Source: Calditrichota bacterium (GTDB taxonomy: Bacteria > CLD3). From it: a DNA stretch of 64,000 nt. The first letter of the stretch is position 1. Each line of letters starts with the position of its first letter. The notes under the pieces were generated by a model that was not told where the DNA came from, ran no database searches, and saw only the letters and a list, made by a program, of their open reading frames with translations. The stretch is taken from contig QQUF01000045.1 in assembly GCA_008501735.1 (NCBI GenBank), forward strand, positions 124,001 through 188,000. The letters run 5' to 3'. Below, in pieces: positions 45,219-54,683 of the stretch. Both the position numbers and the translations under genes were made by a program.

Positions 45219-46976
45219 ATGAATAAATCATACTCTAGTTCTGTATCAAGTTCTCCAATTCGGAAAAAAAAGATTCAACAATATTTAGGTCTTTTTATAA
45301 TTCTCCTAATAATTTATTTTTTTCTGAAAGATTCAACTTGGACGGGTGGAACTGTAGAATTACACACAATTATGGAGGCATTTGCGACATCACTTACAAT
45401 GAGTATTGGAGTTATCTCGATTGTTAGATTTTATTCTAAAAAAAATAATACATTTCTATTTATTGGTGCTGGTTTCTTAGGAACATCTTTTTTAGAAGGT
45501 TACCATATGGTTGTAACCTCTACTTTTTTTTATGAACATTTCCCTTCAGAACTATCTTCCCTTTCTCCTTGGAGTTGGGTTGCCGCAAGACTGTTTTTAT
45601 CTATTTTAATGCTTTTAAGTTGGTGGGCTTGGAAAAGAGAAGAGAAAATGGGAGATAAAGGTATTATTAAGGAAAATACAATTTATATAGTTATCGGAAT
45701 ACTAACATTAGTTAGCTTTTTATTTTTTGTCTTTGTGCCTCTTCCAAGAGCTTATTACCCTGAATACTTTTTTCACAGACCTCAAGAAATCATACCTGGA
45801 ATATTTTTTCTTTTAGCACTAATTGGCTATTTTAAAAAAGGGCATTGGGAAAAAAATGATTTTGAGCATTGGATGATTCTTTTTCTAATAATAAGTTTCT
45901 CTAGTCAATTAATCTTTATGACACTTTCAGGTAAAAATTTTGATATGATGTTCGATGTTGCCCACTTACTCAAAAAACTCAGTTATATTTTTGTTCTAAA
46001 TGGACTGCTTATAAGTATGTTTTATTTGTTCAAAGATGGAGAAGAAAAAACAGAAAGAATAAAAAAAATAAACTCAAACTTAAATGACGAAATTAATGAA
46101 CGAATAAAAGCTGAAAAAGAGTTACAAGAACTTTCCTCAAAATTAGAAAAAAATGTTGAGGATTTAATAATTGAGCAAAAAAAGTCCCTTAAAAGATTAA
46201 ATGAAACAACCAATGCAAAATTACTTGCTGAAAAGTCCCGAAACAAATTAAAACTCGTAGCAGAACAATTAGCAAATTCGAATAAAGAACTAACACAATT
46301 TGCCTTTATAGCTTCCCATGATTTGCAAGAACCTCTAAGAAAAGTAGAAATCTTTGGAAGTATGTTAGAGACAAGATTAAAAGGAAACTCAGACGAAAAA
46401 ATAGATAACTACATTTCTGTAATGGTAAACTCAGCTAAAAGAATGAGAGATTTAATAAATGGATTATTATCATATTCAAAAATTACATCAAGTACTATCC
46501 CCTTTCAATCAGTTAATCTAGATAAAATAGTCGCTGGAGTAGTTTCTGATTTACAAACGACGCTTGAAAACTCAAACGGAAAAGTTGAGTGGCAAAATAT
46601 GTTAACTATTGAAGCTGATCATTTACAACTAAGACAATTATTCCAAAACCTTATAAGTAACAGTATCAAATATTCCCTAAAAGGTGAAAAACCTTTAATT
46701 AAAATACATTGCGAAGAATTTTTAAATCCATCAAATGAAAATTTTTGTAAAATTTTTGTAAAGGATAATGGGATTGGATTCGATGAGAAATATTCTGAGA
46801 AGATTTTTGAAGTTTTTCAACGCCTTCATCCTAAAACTGAGTATAAAGGCTCAGGAATTGGGCTCTCAATTTGTAAAAGAATTATGGAACGCCATAATGG
46901 AACAATTTCAGTAATTAGCAAACCTGATAAAGGCTCAACCTTTATTCTAACTTTACCGATAAAACAAAATTTATAA
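45219..46976 (+). CDS. Membrane-bound sensor histidine kinase (MASE3-like sensor)
   Basis: A 585-residue kinase. About seven to eight membrane helices (residues 15-265) form a sensor with VELHTIMEAFATSLTMSIGVISI and FLGTSFLEGYHMV, similar to MASE3-type integral sensors. A coiled coil (270-355) leads to the HisKA domain with phospho-acceptor His in FIASHDLQEPLRK (about residue 368) and a HATPase domain with NLISNSIKYS (N box), DNGIGFDEKY (G1), FQRLHP and GSGIGLSICKRIMERHNG (G2). It is an orphan kinase: no response regulator is adjacent, the nearest being the receiver-phosphatase at 31.3 kb. Signal unknown. Confidence 0.9.
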   Translation: MNKSYSSSVSSSPIRKKKIQQYLGLFIILLIIYFFLKDSTWTGGTVELHTIMEAFATSLTMSIGVISIVRFYSKKNNTFLFIGAGFLGTSFLEGYHMVVTSTFFYEHFPSELSSLSPWSWVAARLFLSILMLLSWWAWKREEKMGDKGIIKENTIYIVIGILTLVSFLFFVFVPLPRAYYPEYFFHRPQEIIPGIFFLLALIGYFKKGHWEKNDFEHWMILFLIISFSSQLIFMTLSGKNFDMMFDVAHLLKKLSYIFVLNGLLISMFYLFKDGEEKTERIKKINSNLNDEINERIKAEKELQELSSKLEKNVEDLIIEQKKSLKRLNETTNAKLLAEKSRNKLKLVAEQLANSNKELTQFAFIASHDLQEPLRKVEIFGSMLETRLKGNSDEKIDNYISVMVNSAKRMRDLINGLLSYSKITSSTIPFQSVNLDKIVAGVVSDLQTTLENSNGKVEWQNMLTIEADHLQLRQLFQNLISNSIKYSLKGEKPLIKIHCEEFLNPSNENFCKIFVKDNGIGFDEKYSEKIFEVFQRLHPKTEYKGSGIGLSICKRIMERHNGTISVISKPDKGSTFILTLPIKQNL

Positions 46977-47000
46977 ACTCTTAATCCCTTTTATCTAAAA

Positions 47001-47033
47001 ATGCCATTAACAACCTAAGTCTATTAATGGCAT
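47001..47033. terminator. Bidirectional hairpin terminator
   Basis: Perfect 10-bp stem ATGCCATTAA/TTAATGGCAT with a 13-base loop, in the 83-base gap between the convergent histidine kinase and subtilase genes. Confidence 0.65.
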
Positions 47034-47059
47034 TTAAAATTGAGAAATAGAAATAAATC

Positions 47060-50011
47060 CTATTTCAAGAAAACTGCTTTTTTAGTAGAAGAAAATTCAG
47101 GAGTTGTAAGTTTGTAGAAATAAATTCCTGTTGAAACTAAATTCCCGATTTCATCAGTTGCATTCCAAGAAATGCTTTGTTTTCCTGATTCAAAACTTCC
47201 ATTTGCAAGTGTTTTAACAAGTTGCCCTTTTACGTTAAAAACTTCAAGTTTAACGTTTGTTGTTTTTGGCAAATTGAAAGAAATTTTTGTTGAAGGATTA
47301 AAAGGATTTGGGAAATTTTGCTCCAAACTAAAACTATTAGGAACTGATTTTCCTTTTTCTTCAATTCCAACAACAAACAAATCATCAACGATTGCTTGAA
47401 GTGCTTCATCAGAAGAAGTTAAAGCAGGTGATGATTTTATAATTGATGCTAAATCAAACCCGAAAACGGCTGCTTTCCAATTGTTGCCTTGAACTGTTAC
47501 CACTGCATTTCCTTCAGTTGCACTTGCTCCATAACCTGCAACAACAATTCCATTTCCAGTAACATTGATTACATCTTTAGAATCTTGAATATTTTCAGGG
47601 TTTGCTCCAGAAGCTCGCATTAAAAAACCAAGAGTAGCTCCAGGTGCAGACAGTGCACTTCCAGAAATTCCTCTCACAAAGTCAGAAGAACCTTGATAAT
47701 TTCCACCATTTCCAAGACCAAGCATTGTCATTAAAGCTCCATTTGACTGTGTTTGAATAATGTTTTGACCACTTAAGACCAAATGTCCACCAGCATTCAA
47801 GTAATCAACTAAAAGTTGCTCTTGAGATACACTCATTACATTAAAAGTTTTGCTTCCTGTATACCAAACAACAATTGATGGTTGTGTCAGCATTCCTAAT
47901 TCGGCTAATGTTGGTTCGTTAGGATTTTCATCCAAATCCCACAAAAATGAGTCATAACTTAAGTCATTACCAATTTTTTTATAAATCGTGTCAACTGAAG
48001 AAGATTGGTCAGCACCAACAATTAAAAGTGAAGCTGGTCCATTTGAATAATCGAAAGTCATATTTTGTCCAGCATTGATAGAAAATTGTGGAATTTCCAT
48101 TTCCGAATAAGGAAAGCCAGGAATAAAAGTCATTCTGTAATCAGATTCTGGTAAATCAACAGAGTAATCTCCATTTGCATCAGTTTGAAAAGAAGTAAAT
48201 TCAAATTCTTCATTTCCAGTAATTCCATAAACTACAATTTCACCGACGATTGCATTTCCATTTCCATCATCAAAAGTTCCGCTGACTGTTGCACCAGGGT
48301 TTTGTACTAAAGTAATTGGAAAATCAACAGGATTATTTGGAGTCAAAGTCGGAATTCCTGAAAAAGTAGCAGTTTGGTAACCAAAAGCTGAAACTTCCAA
48401 TGAAATATTAGTCAACAAAGGTTTTGCTGTGTAATTACCGTTAGCAGCAGTAATAAATTCTTGTTCTGTCTCAATTACTTTAACTGTCGCAAAAGAAATT
48501 GGATTCCCATTAGAACTGTTTGTTAAACTTCCTGATACAACCAAAGGAGAGATTTCTCCTGCCGCTGCAAGAACATCAATAATTCCCATTCCATAATCAT
48601 TATCATCTCCTGGAGCTCCTAAGTCTTTTGCAGTTGTAAGTAACGCAAGTTTAGCTTCTTCAGCAGTTACGTTTGGATTGACATTTTTAAGAAGTGCAAT
48701 TGCACCTGCAACAACTGGACCTGAGAAAGAAGTTCCAAAAGAATTAGAAGTTCCTCCTCCTCCAGCAGAACCATTTGCAACTTTTATTAATGACCCTTGT
48801 GCCATAACTTCAGGTTTAATTTTGAAATCTGCATTATGTGGTGGCGGAACAATTGGACTGTTCGCACAACCTGAAGGTCCACGAGAACTAAATCCTGAAA
48901 CAGAAACTTGATTTGAGTTTACAGAGCCAACTGAAAAAGTATTAACTGATGAAATAGCTCCAGAAGCAACATCGCCTTGAGTTTGAGCTCCAGGTCCTTC
49001 ATTTCCAGCAGACCAAACAGTTGCAACTCCAAGAGCTTCAAATGTATTATAGGTTTGGAACTCACTTAGATTCGCACAACCTCCAGTATTTCCGCCATAA
49101 GAATTATTAACAACAGCTAATTTGTCAAGAACGTCAGCAGGAAGCTGTGAAGCCCAAGAAAATCCTGCACCAGGGTTTCCAATTGTGATTCCAACTCCAG
49201 CATTGTGTTTTGAACCAATCCACCAAGCTCCAGGAGCAGTTCCTAAAGTATCAGTTAAAGTGTGTCCGACCATCATACTCATTGTTCCAGTCCCGTGAGT
49301 ATTTGAAGGTAAGTCTTCGGGAAATTGTGAATTTTGCCCAGCAGCATCATTCCAAGCGTGATTCCATTGAACATTCGGTTGAAGCCCGTACCAACTTGAA
49401 GATAAATAAGGTTGGTTTCCATCAACTCCTGAATCAATATTCATTACAATTACTCCACTTCCGTCGTAACCTAATGCCCAAAGTTTATCAGCGTTGATTG
49501 CTGAAAGAGCAGCATTTTTTTGGCTAATTTGAGCAGAACTTCCTTTTTCTTGGAATTCTGGTGAAACAGGAGTTGGGATTGTTCTTTCATAAAATCTAAA
49601 AAGAGTTTGAACTTCTTCAAAAGATGCGATTTCTTCCAAAAGCTCAGGAGTTGCATTAGTTATAAAAATCATATTTGAAAGAAAATTCGATTCAAAAGAC
49701 TCTACTTTTTCAGGGCTTGCTTTCAAATAATCTAAAATATTCTTCTGTGTGCGGTTAGCAACTTCTTTTAAAATAGGAAGAAGAATGTCTCTTCTTTCTG
49801 AGTTTTTAAGTCTTTCTTGATTGAATCGACTTTTAAAAGGTTTAATATCTACTTGTTCTTTTAAGTGAACGTAGGCAGAAACTCTTTCTCCTTCACGTAG
49901 TTCGCTAATTTGTTGCTGTAAATCCTCCGAAATATTTCCAGCATTAGCAAGAAGCGGAATTGAACTTAAGAGCAAGCTTAGTCCAATAGTTTGAAATTTT
50001 GCAAATTTCAT
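47060..50011 (-). CDS. Secreted S8 (subtilisin-like) serine protease with T9SS sorting domain
   Basis: A 983-residue exported protease; GGAG precedes the ATG. In order: signal peptide (1-24), an inhibitor-I9-like propeptide (about 40-145), the S8 domain with Asp193 (VIVMNIDSGVDG), His239 (NTHGTGTMS), oxyanion Asn303 or neighbour (VVNNSYGG) and Ser428 (GTSFSGPVVAG), two carboxypeptidase-regulatory-like/Ig domains (about 495-680), a region with a DUF-type alpha/beta look (SLLIVGADQSS...VVWYTGSKTFN, 690-880), and a T9SS type A tail (SLEQNFPNPFNPSTKISFNLP...TGIYFYKL). All catalytic residues are present. Likely a surface or released protease. Confidence 0.93.
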   Translation of the reverse strand: MKFAKFQTIGLSLLLSSIPLLANAGNISEDLQQQISELREGERVSAYVHLKEQVDIKPFKSRFNQERLKNSERRDILLPILKEVANRTQKNILDYLKASPEKVESFESNFLSNMIFITNATPELLEEIASFEEVQTLFRFYERTIPTPVSPEFQEKGSSAQISQKNAALSAINADKLWALGYDGSGVIVMNIDSGVDGNQPYLSSSWYGLQPNVQWNHAWNDAAGQNSQFPEDLPSNTHGTGTMSMMVGHTLTDTLGTAPGAWWIGSKHNAGVGITIGNPGAGFSWASQLPADVLDKLAVVNNSYGGNTGGCANLSEFQTYNTFEALGVATVWSAGNEGPGAQTQGDVASGAISSVNTFSVGSVNSNQVSVSGFSSRGPSGCANSPIVPPPHNADFKIKPEVMAQGSLIKVANGSAGGGGTSNSFGTSFSGPVVAGAIALLKNVNPNVTAEEAKLALLTTAKDLGAPGDDNDYGMGIIDVLAAAGEISPLVVSGSLTNSSNGNPISFATVKVIETEQEFITAANGNYTAKPLLTNISLEVSAFGYQTATFSGIPTLTPNNPVDFPITLVQNPGATVSGTFDDGNGNAIVGEIVVYGITGNEEFEFTSFQTDANGDYSVDLPESDYRMTFIPGFPYSEMEIPQFSINAGQNMTFDYSNGPASLLIVGADQSSSVDTIYKKIGNDLSYDSFLWDLDENPNEPTLAELGMLTQPSIVVWYTGSKTFNVMSVSQEQLLVDYLNAGGHLVLSGQNIIQTQSNGALMTMLGLGNGGNYQGSSDFVRGISGSALSAPGATLGFLMRASGANPENIQDSKDVINVTGNGIVVAGYGASATEGNAVVTVQGNNWKAAVFGFDLASIIKSSPALTSSDEALQAIVDDLFVVGIEEKGKSVPNSFSLEQNFPNPFNPSTKISFNLPKTTNVKLEVFNVKGQLVKTLANGSFESGKQSISWNATDEIGNLVSTGIYFYKLTTPEFSSTKKAVFLK

Positions 50012-50114
50012 TAATTCTCCGTTAAAGTTAAGGTTATGATTAGTTTAATTTTTTTAAGTCTAATGATTTAAGGGCTTTAAATGTAAAACTTTATAAGATT
50101 ATTCCAATTGAAAA

Positions 50115-51116
50115 TTATTGAGCAATTGAAACGCTTGGGTGAGCAGTCATTTTTAAATCAGATTTCATTCCTTTTTGTATCAATTTCCAACCACAGAAAG
50201 CAATCATTGCCGCATTGTCTGTACAAAAAACAGGCTTTGGAAACATTGCTTCAATTCCATTTTTTGAGGCTCTTTCAAACATCAAACTTCTCAACCTTGA
50301 ATTTGCCGCAACTCCTCCGGTAACAACGATTTTGTTTAATTTTAATTCTTTGGCAGCTTTGATAGATTTTATTACTAAAATATCTGCAACTGCTTCTTGG
50401 AAACTTGCCGCAATGTCTTCAAGATTTTCTTCGATTTCAATTTTACTTAGGCTTTGAAGAAAAACTCTAACAGCTGTTTTCATTCCTGAAAAACTAAAGT
50501 TAAAATTTCCACTGTCAATCATTGGTCTTGGAAATCTGTAGGCTTTCGGATTTCCATTTTTGGCTTTTTTATCAACGTTAGGACCTCCAGGAAATTCAAT
50601 TCCAAGCATTTTAGCAACTTTATCAAAAGCCTCACCAGCTGCATCATCAACAGTTTGTCCAACTAACTCGTATTCTCCAAAATCTTTAAAATGCACAAGT
50701 TGTGTGTGTCCACCAGAAACAACTAAAGTCAGGAATGGCGGTTTTAGTTCAGGATTTTCGATAAAATATGCGTGCATATGACCTTCAATATGATGAACTC
50801 CAACTATCGGAATCTCCAAACCTAATGAAAGTGCCTTTGCGAAATTTACGCCAACTAACAAGGCTCCAACAAGTCCAGGTCGATTTGTAACGGCAATTGC
50901 GTCAATCTCTTCTTTAGTGATTTTTGCTTCATCAAGTGCTTGTTTAACAACTTGAGAGACAAGTTTTTGATGAGCTCTTGAGGCAAGTTCAGGTACAACA
51001 CCACCAAAAGTCTTGTGTATTAGTTGTGAAGAAATAATATTTGAAATAATTTTTCCGTCTTCGAGAATTGCAGCAGCAGTTTCGTCGCAAGAAGATTCGA
51101 TTCCAAGGATTTTCAT
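50115..51116 (-). CDS. tsaD: tRNA N6-threonylcarbamoyladenosine transferase TsaD
   Basis: A 333-residue ASKHA-fold enzyme that moves the threonylcarbamoyl group to A37 of ANN-decoding tRNAs. Motifs are GIESSCDETAAAI at the start, VPELASRAHQK, metal-binding His109 and His113 in VHHIEGHMHAY, the nucleotide loop VVSGGHTQLV, DDAAGEAFDKVAK, FNFSFSGMKTAV and VTGGVAANSRLR near the C-terminus. Standard length. Monocistronic by spacing; it lies 103 bases downstream of nothing on its strand and is followed by the subtilase promoter region. Confidence 0.97.
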   Translation of the reverse strand: MKILGIESSCDETAAAILEDGKIISNIISSQLIHKTFGGVVPELASRAHQKLVSQVVKQALDEAKITKEEIDAIAVTNRPGLVGALLVGVNFAKALSLGLEIPIVGVHHIEGHMHAYFIENPELKPPFLTLVVSGGHTQLVHFKDFGEYELVGQTVDDAAGEAFDKVAKMLGIEFPGGPNVDKKAKNGNPKAYRFPRPMIDSGNFNFSFSGMKTAVRVFLQSLSKIEIEENLEDIAASFQEAVADILVIKSIKAAKELKLNKIVVTGGVAANSRLRSLMFERASKNGIEAMFPKPVFCTDNAAMIAFCGWKLIQKGMKSDLKMTAHPSVSIAQ

Positions 51117-51302
51117 AAAAAATCTTAAAATAAGTGGATTTTGGTTAAAATGACTACTCTAAAAGTAACTATTTTTTAGCAAATTTTCAAAATTCTTAAT
51201 TACAAATTAGAGTTTGTTTTGAAATTAGTTGTTTTTTATCTTTTGCTTTCTTTTTGAGGAAAATCAAAACTAACTAAAACATAACTTTAAGGAAAGACTT
51301 GA

Positions 51303-51851
51303 ATGAATTTTAATGTTAATTTCAAAGAGTTTTTACAGTTTGTAATCATCAATACTGCTGCAATGTTTATTCTAATGGTAACATTAGAAGCTATTTTCGT
51401 AATTCACGTTCCTCATCAAGATGATGGTTGGTGTGTCAAATTTAATAAAATTGAAAAAGAATTTGGAAACCCATTAAGCGATACAGAATACACTTACGAG
51501 TGTTTGGAGTTCAAGAATGATTTTGAGAAAAGAATCGAACAAACAAACATTGCAATGGGTGACAGAAAAGTCTTCATTAGAATCGTAGTTTTCTTAATTG
51601 GATTTTTAACTGCTTTTGGATTTTTCCACCTTTACCCACTCTGGAAAGGCAAATCAAATGTTTTTAGGCATTTAAAACTTTTACATTTTTTAACTGATAT
51701 GCCTGTAATTGCTGTCGCAGCTTTGATTTCTGCAATTTTCCTTCCACTTTTGATACTTGGAAGTTTACCTCACGCAGAAGTTTGGTATTTCCAAATTTTC
51801 TACGACTACAACTATTCTGTTGCAATGGAAATTCTTGAAACATTGAAGTAA
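51303..51851 (+). CDS. Membrane protein of unknown function
   Basis: A 182-residue protein with AAGGAAAG before the ATG. Three or four hydrophobic segments are visible: residues 12-33 (FVIINTAAMFILMVTLEAIFVI), 91-110 (IRIVVFLIGFLTAFGFFHL) and 133-153 (VIAVAALISAIFLPLLIL). Between the first two is a charged, soluble loop with two Cys (DDGWCVKFNK and YECLEFK) that may form a disulfide outside the inner membrane. No family recognised. It is divergent from tsaD and convergent with yaaA, with only four bases between the stops. Confidence 0.7.
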   Translation: MNFNVNFKEFLQFVIINTAAMFILMVTLEAIFVIHVPHQDDGWCVKFNKIEKEFGNPLSDTEYTYECLEFKNDFEKRIEQTNIAMGDRKVFIRIVVFLIGFLTAFGFFHLYPLWKGKSNVFRHLKLLHFLTDMPVIAVAALISAIFLPLLILGSLPHAEVWYFQIFYDYNYSVAMEILETLK

Positions 51852-51855
51852 AGTT

Positions 51856-52623
51856 TTAACTTTTTCTTACAAAAACAAACTCACTTTCAGTTGAAAGTTT
51901 AGCTTGGAATTTGTAACCACTTGCCTCAAACTCTTTTAATTTTTCGACTTGGTCAATTTTATTTTTTACGATGAAATTGACCATTTGTCCTCTCGCCATT
52001 TTTGCAAAAACAGCAACAACTTTCAATTTCCCTTCTTTTTCTTCTTTAAAAGCCAAATTCAAAATTTTGTGCTGAAACTTTTTCGTATCAATTGTCTTGA
52101 AATACTCTCCCGAAGCAAGATTTAGCAATACTCTGTTTGTGTGCTTTGCTAATTCATCATTCAGGTTTTGGGTAAATTTTACCCTCCAAAATTCGTACAA
52201 AGACTTTCGTTTTACTTTCAAACTTGTTTGCATTTCAAGTCTGTAAGGTTGAATCAAATCTAAAGGTTTTAAAATACCGTAAAAAGCGTCTAAGATTCTT
52301 AAGTTATCTTGAGCAAACTTTAAGTCTTTTTCTGAAAAGCTATCGGATTGCAGATTTTCAAAAACGTAACCGTTGTAAGCCAGAATTGCTTGTTTTGAAT
52401 TTTCGAGCTTGAAGTCTTCACTCCAATTTTGGAAACGTTCATAGTTTTCTTGAGCAATTTTGTCGCTCACTTTAAAAAGTGTTTTTAACTTTTTCTCGGA
52501 TTTCTTTTTTAGAATTTGAGAAATTATTTTCGCTTCTTCTAAATGTTGAGGAGTCGAAAATTGAGTTAATTTATTTTCAGAATTAAAATCTAAAGTTTTT
52601 GCAGGTGAGAGAATTGAAAGCAT
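51856..52623 (-). CDS. yaaA: YaaA family peroxide stress protein (DUF328)
   Basis: A 255-residue cytoplasmic protein. The start MLSILSPAKTLDF, the QAILAYNGYVFENLQ segment, RILDAFYGILKPLDLIQPYRLEM and NLASGEYFKT, then VVAVFAKMARGQMVNFIVKN are all hallmarks of YaaA. In E. coli YaaA limits intracellular free iron and protects DNA during peroxide stress; it has a DNA-binding fold. Standard length. It starts just inside of element B and is transcribed away from it. Confidence 0.95.
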   Translation of the reverse strand: MLSILSPAKTLDFNSENKLTQFSTPQHLEEAKIISQILKKKSEKKLKTLFKVSDKIAQENYERFQNWSEDFKLENSKQAILAYNGYVFENLQSDSFSEKDLKFAQDNLRILDAFYGILKPLDLIQPYRLEMQTSLKVKRKSLYEFWRVKFTQNLNDELAKHTNRVLLNLASGEYFKTIDTKKFQHKILNLAFKEEKEGKLKVVAVFAKMARGQMVNFIVKNKIDQVEKLKEFEASGYKFQAKLSTESEFVFVRKS

Positions 52624-52654
52624 TTTAAACCTTTAATTTATTTTTCAAGAACTG

Positions 52655-52944
52655 ATATTACGCAGAATTGGGAAAATTAATTTCTTTGTTTATTTTGATG
52701 TTTTTTAAACCACCTCTGAAAAAAATTCTAACACTTTGCTTGAATTTGCTTTCTGCCTCCTCCTTGAAAAGGTGGAGAGTTTTTTGTCGTGTAAAGCACG
52801 ACTGTTTTACCCCTCATTTTCAAGGAGAGGAATTTTTTCATTTGAAACTTTAGTTTCTGAAAACGAAAAATGGGGTGGTTAAAGTAACGTCAAATTTTGT
52901 GGTAAATTTTGACTTTCACCGAGTTCTTATTTTTTTTGCGTAAC
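52655..52944 (-). mobile_element. MITE-like structured element B (about 290 bp, inverse of element A)
   Basis: Reverse-complement homologue of element A (41437-41728). On the minus strand it begins GTTACGCAAAAAAAATAAG and ends CAATTCTGCGTAATATC. It keeps all internal hairpins of element A, including the AACCACC...GGTGGTT pair, the GAAACT/AGTTTC hairpin and the CTCC-CCTTTTCAAGG-GGAG hairpin, and adds a perfect GTCGTG...CACGAC stem. It fills most of the gap between yaaA and the CoA ligase gene. The rest of that gap (52945-53054) is AT-rich and should hold the ligase promoter. Confidence 0.7.
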
Positions 52945-53054
52945 GTAAGTCAAGAAGTTAAAAAAATTTTAGAAGTGATTTTTGAGTTTTCTTTTTTATT
53001 TTTAACGATTCAATTCTAAAAATTCAACATTTTAACAAATCGGGAGAATGCTTT

Positions 53055-54665
53055 ATGCCTTCTGAAAAATTTCTCAAGAACTTAACAGAACCGTCAAAAT
53101 GGGGAGAAAGAGTTTACACAACTGATGACTTTAATTATCCAAATGAATTCAATTCAGCTGTAGAATTGCTTAAAGTTGGACTTGGAATTGACAATGGCGA
53201 AAAAATTGCAATTCATTTTGGCGACCAGACTTACAGTTACAACCAAGTTGAAGCAGAGTCAAATCGTTGGGGAAATTTTTTCAAGAAACTCGGTGTCAAA
53301 CCCGAAGACAGAGTGATTCTGAGAATGTTGAACAATCCCGATTACGTTTTTATGTGGCTTGGACTTTTGAAAATTGGTGGAGTTGCAGTCGCCACAATGC
53401 CTTTGCTTAGAGCAAAAGAATTGAGTTACATCGCCGAAGACTCAGAAGCTCGATTTGTAATAACTTCCGAAAACTTGTTAGCCGAAGTTGAAAACTGTAA
53501 AGGCAAAATGCCAACTGTCGAAAGAATTTGCTCAATTGGGAACACTGGCGAATTTGCTTTTGAAGACGAATTAAATACTTGTTCAACTGAATTAGATTTT
53601 CACTTAACCAAAAGAGACGACGTTGCTTTAATCGGTTACACATCAGGAAGCACAGGAAATTCAAAAGGTACTGTTCACTTTCACGAAGACGTTTTGGTAA
53701 TCGCTGACGGTTATGCAAAAAACATACTTAAACCAACTCCTGAAGATGTTTTTGGTGGACATCCAACTTTAGCTTTTACTTTTGGTCTTGGTGCATTACT
53801 TGTTTTCCCTTTCAGGTTCGGTGCCTCTACAGTTTTGTTAGAAAAATTTACACCAGAAGTAATGTTGGATTTGCTACAAAATTATGGAGTTACAATTTCT
53901 TTTTGTGCTCCTACAGCTTACAATGCAATGATGAAACTTAATGCAGAAAGCCCTCACAATTTATCCAAACTTAGAATCGGAGTAAGTGCAGGAGAAACTC
54001 TACCAGCAGTAACTTTTGATAGCTTTAAAAGAGTTTTTGGAGTTGAGCTTTTGGACGGAATCGGAGCAACTGAAATGCTTCACATTTTTATTACAAACTA
54101 TCCTGGCGAAGCTAAACCTGGAAGTACAGGAAAAGTTGTACCTGGCTACCAAGCAAAAGTTGTTAACGAAAATTTTGAACAGCAACCTGCAGGAGAACCT
54201 GGAGTTTTGTTAGTAAAGGGTCCAACAGGTTGTCGTTACTGGAAAAAACCTGAACGTCAAGCAGGTTACGTTTACGACGGTTGGAACACTCCTGGAGATA
54301 TTTTCAGCCAAGATGAAGAAGGTTACTTTTACTACCATTGTAGAAATGATGATTTAATAATTTCTTCTGGTTACAACATTGCAGGACCTGAAGTTGAAAA
54401 TTCTCTTTTAGCTCACGATGCAGTCAAAGAGTCAGGAGTGATTGGTAAACCAGATAAAAATAGAGGCCAAATTGTAAAAGCTTACGTTGTTTTAAATGAA
54501 GGTTTTTCGCCTTCTGAGGAAATGGTCTTAGAACTGCAAGAACAAGTAAAAAACTATTTAGCTCCTTACAAATATCCGCGTGAAATCGAATTTGTTTCCG
54601 AACTTCCAAGAACGGAAACAGGAAAAGTGAAAAGATTTATTTTACGTAAAAAATCAACTGAATAA
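53055..54665 (+). CDS. Benzoate/2-aminobenzoate-CoA ligase family protein
   Basis: A 536-residue AMP-forming acyl-CoA synthetase; GGGAG precedes the ATG. The P-loop is IGYTSGSTGNSKGT (about 194-207), followed by HPTLAFTFGLGALLVFPFRFGAS, the acid-binding GIGATEMLHIFITN, and the hinge DDLIISSGYNIAGPEVE that marks the benzoate-CoA ligase group, with the catalytic Lys in ETGKVKRF near the end. By family it would activate an aromatic or short acyl acid to its CoA ester. No other aromatic degradation gene is near, so the substrate is open. A molybdopterin-fold gene follows 18 bases later. Confidence 0.88.
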   Translation: MPSEKFLKNLTEPSKWGERVYTTDDFNYPNEFNSAVELLKVGLGIDNGEKIAIHFGDQTYSYNQVEAESNRWGNFFKKLGVKPEDRVILRMLNNPDYVFMWLGLLKIGGVAVATMPLLRAKELSYIAEDSEARFVITSENLLAEVENCKGKMPTVERICSIGNTGEFAFEDELNTCSTELDFHLTKRDDVALIGYTSGSTGNSKGTVHFHEDVLVIADGYAKNILKPTPEDVFGGHPTLAFTFGLGALLVFPFRFGASTVLLEKFTPEVMLDLLQNYGVTISFCAPTAYNAMMKLNAESPHNLSKLRIGVSAGETLPAVTFDSFKRVFGVELLDGIGATEMLHIFITNYPGEAKPGSTGKVVPGYQAKVVNENFEQQPAGEPGVLLVKGPTGCRYWKKPERQAGYVYDGWNTPGDIFSQDEEGYFYYHCRNDDLIISSGYNIAGPEVENSLLAHDAVKESGVIGKPDKNRGQIVKAYVVLNEGFSPSEEMVLELQEQVKNYLAPYKYPREIEFVSELPRTETGKVKRFILRKKSTE

Positions 54666-54683
54666 ATATCTGAAAGCGATTAA

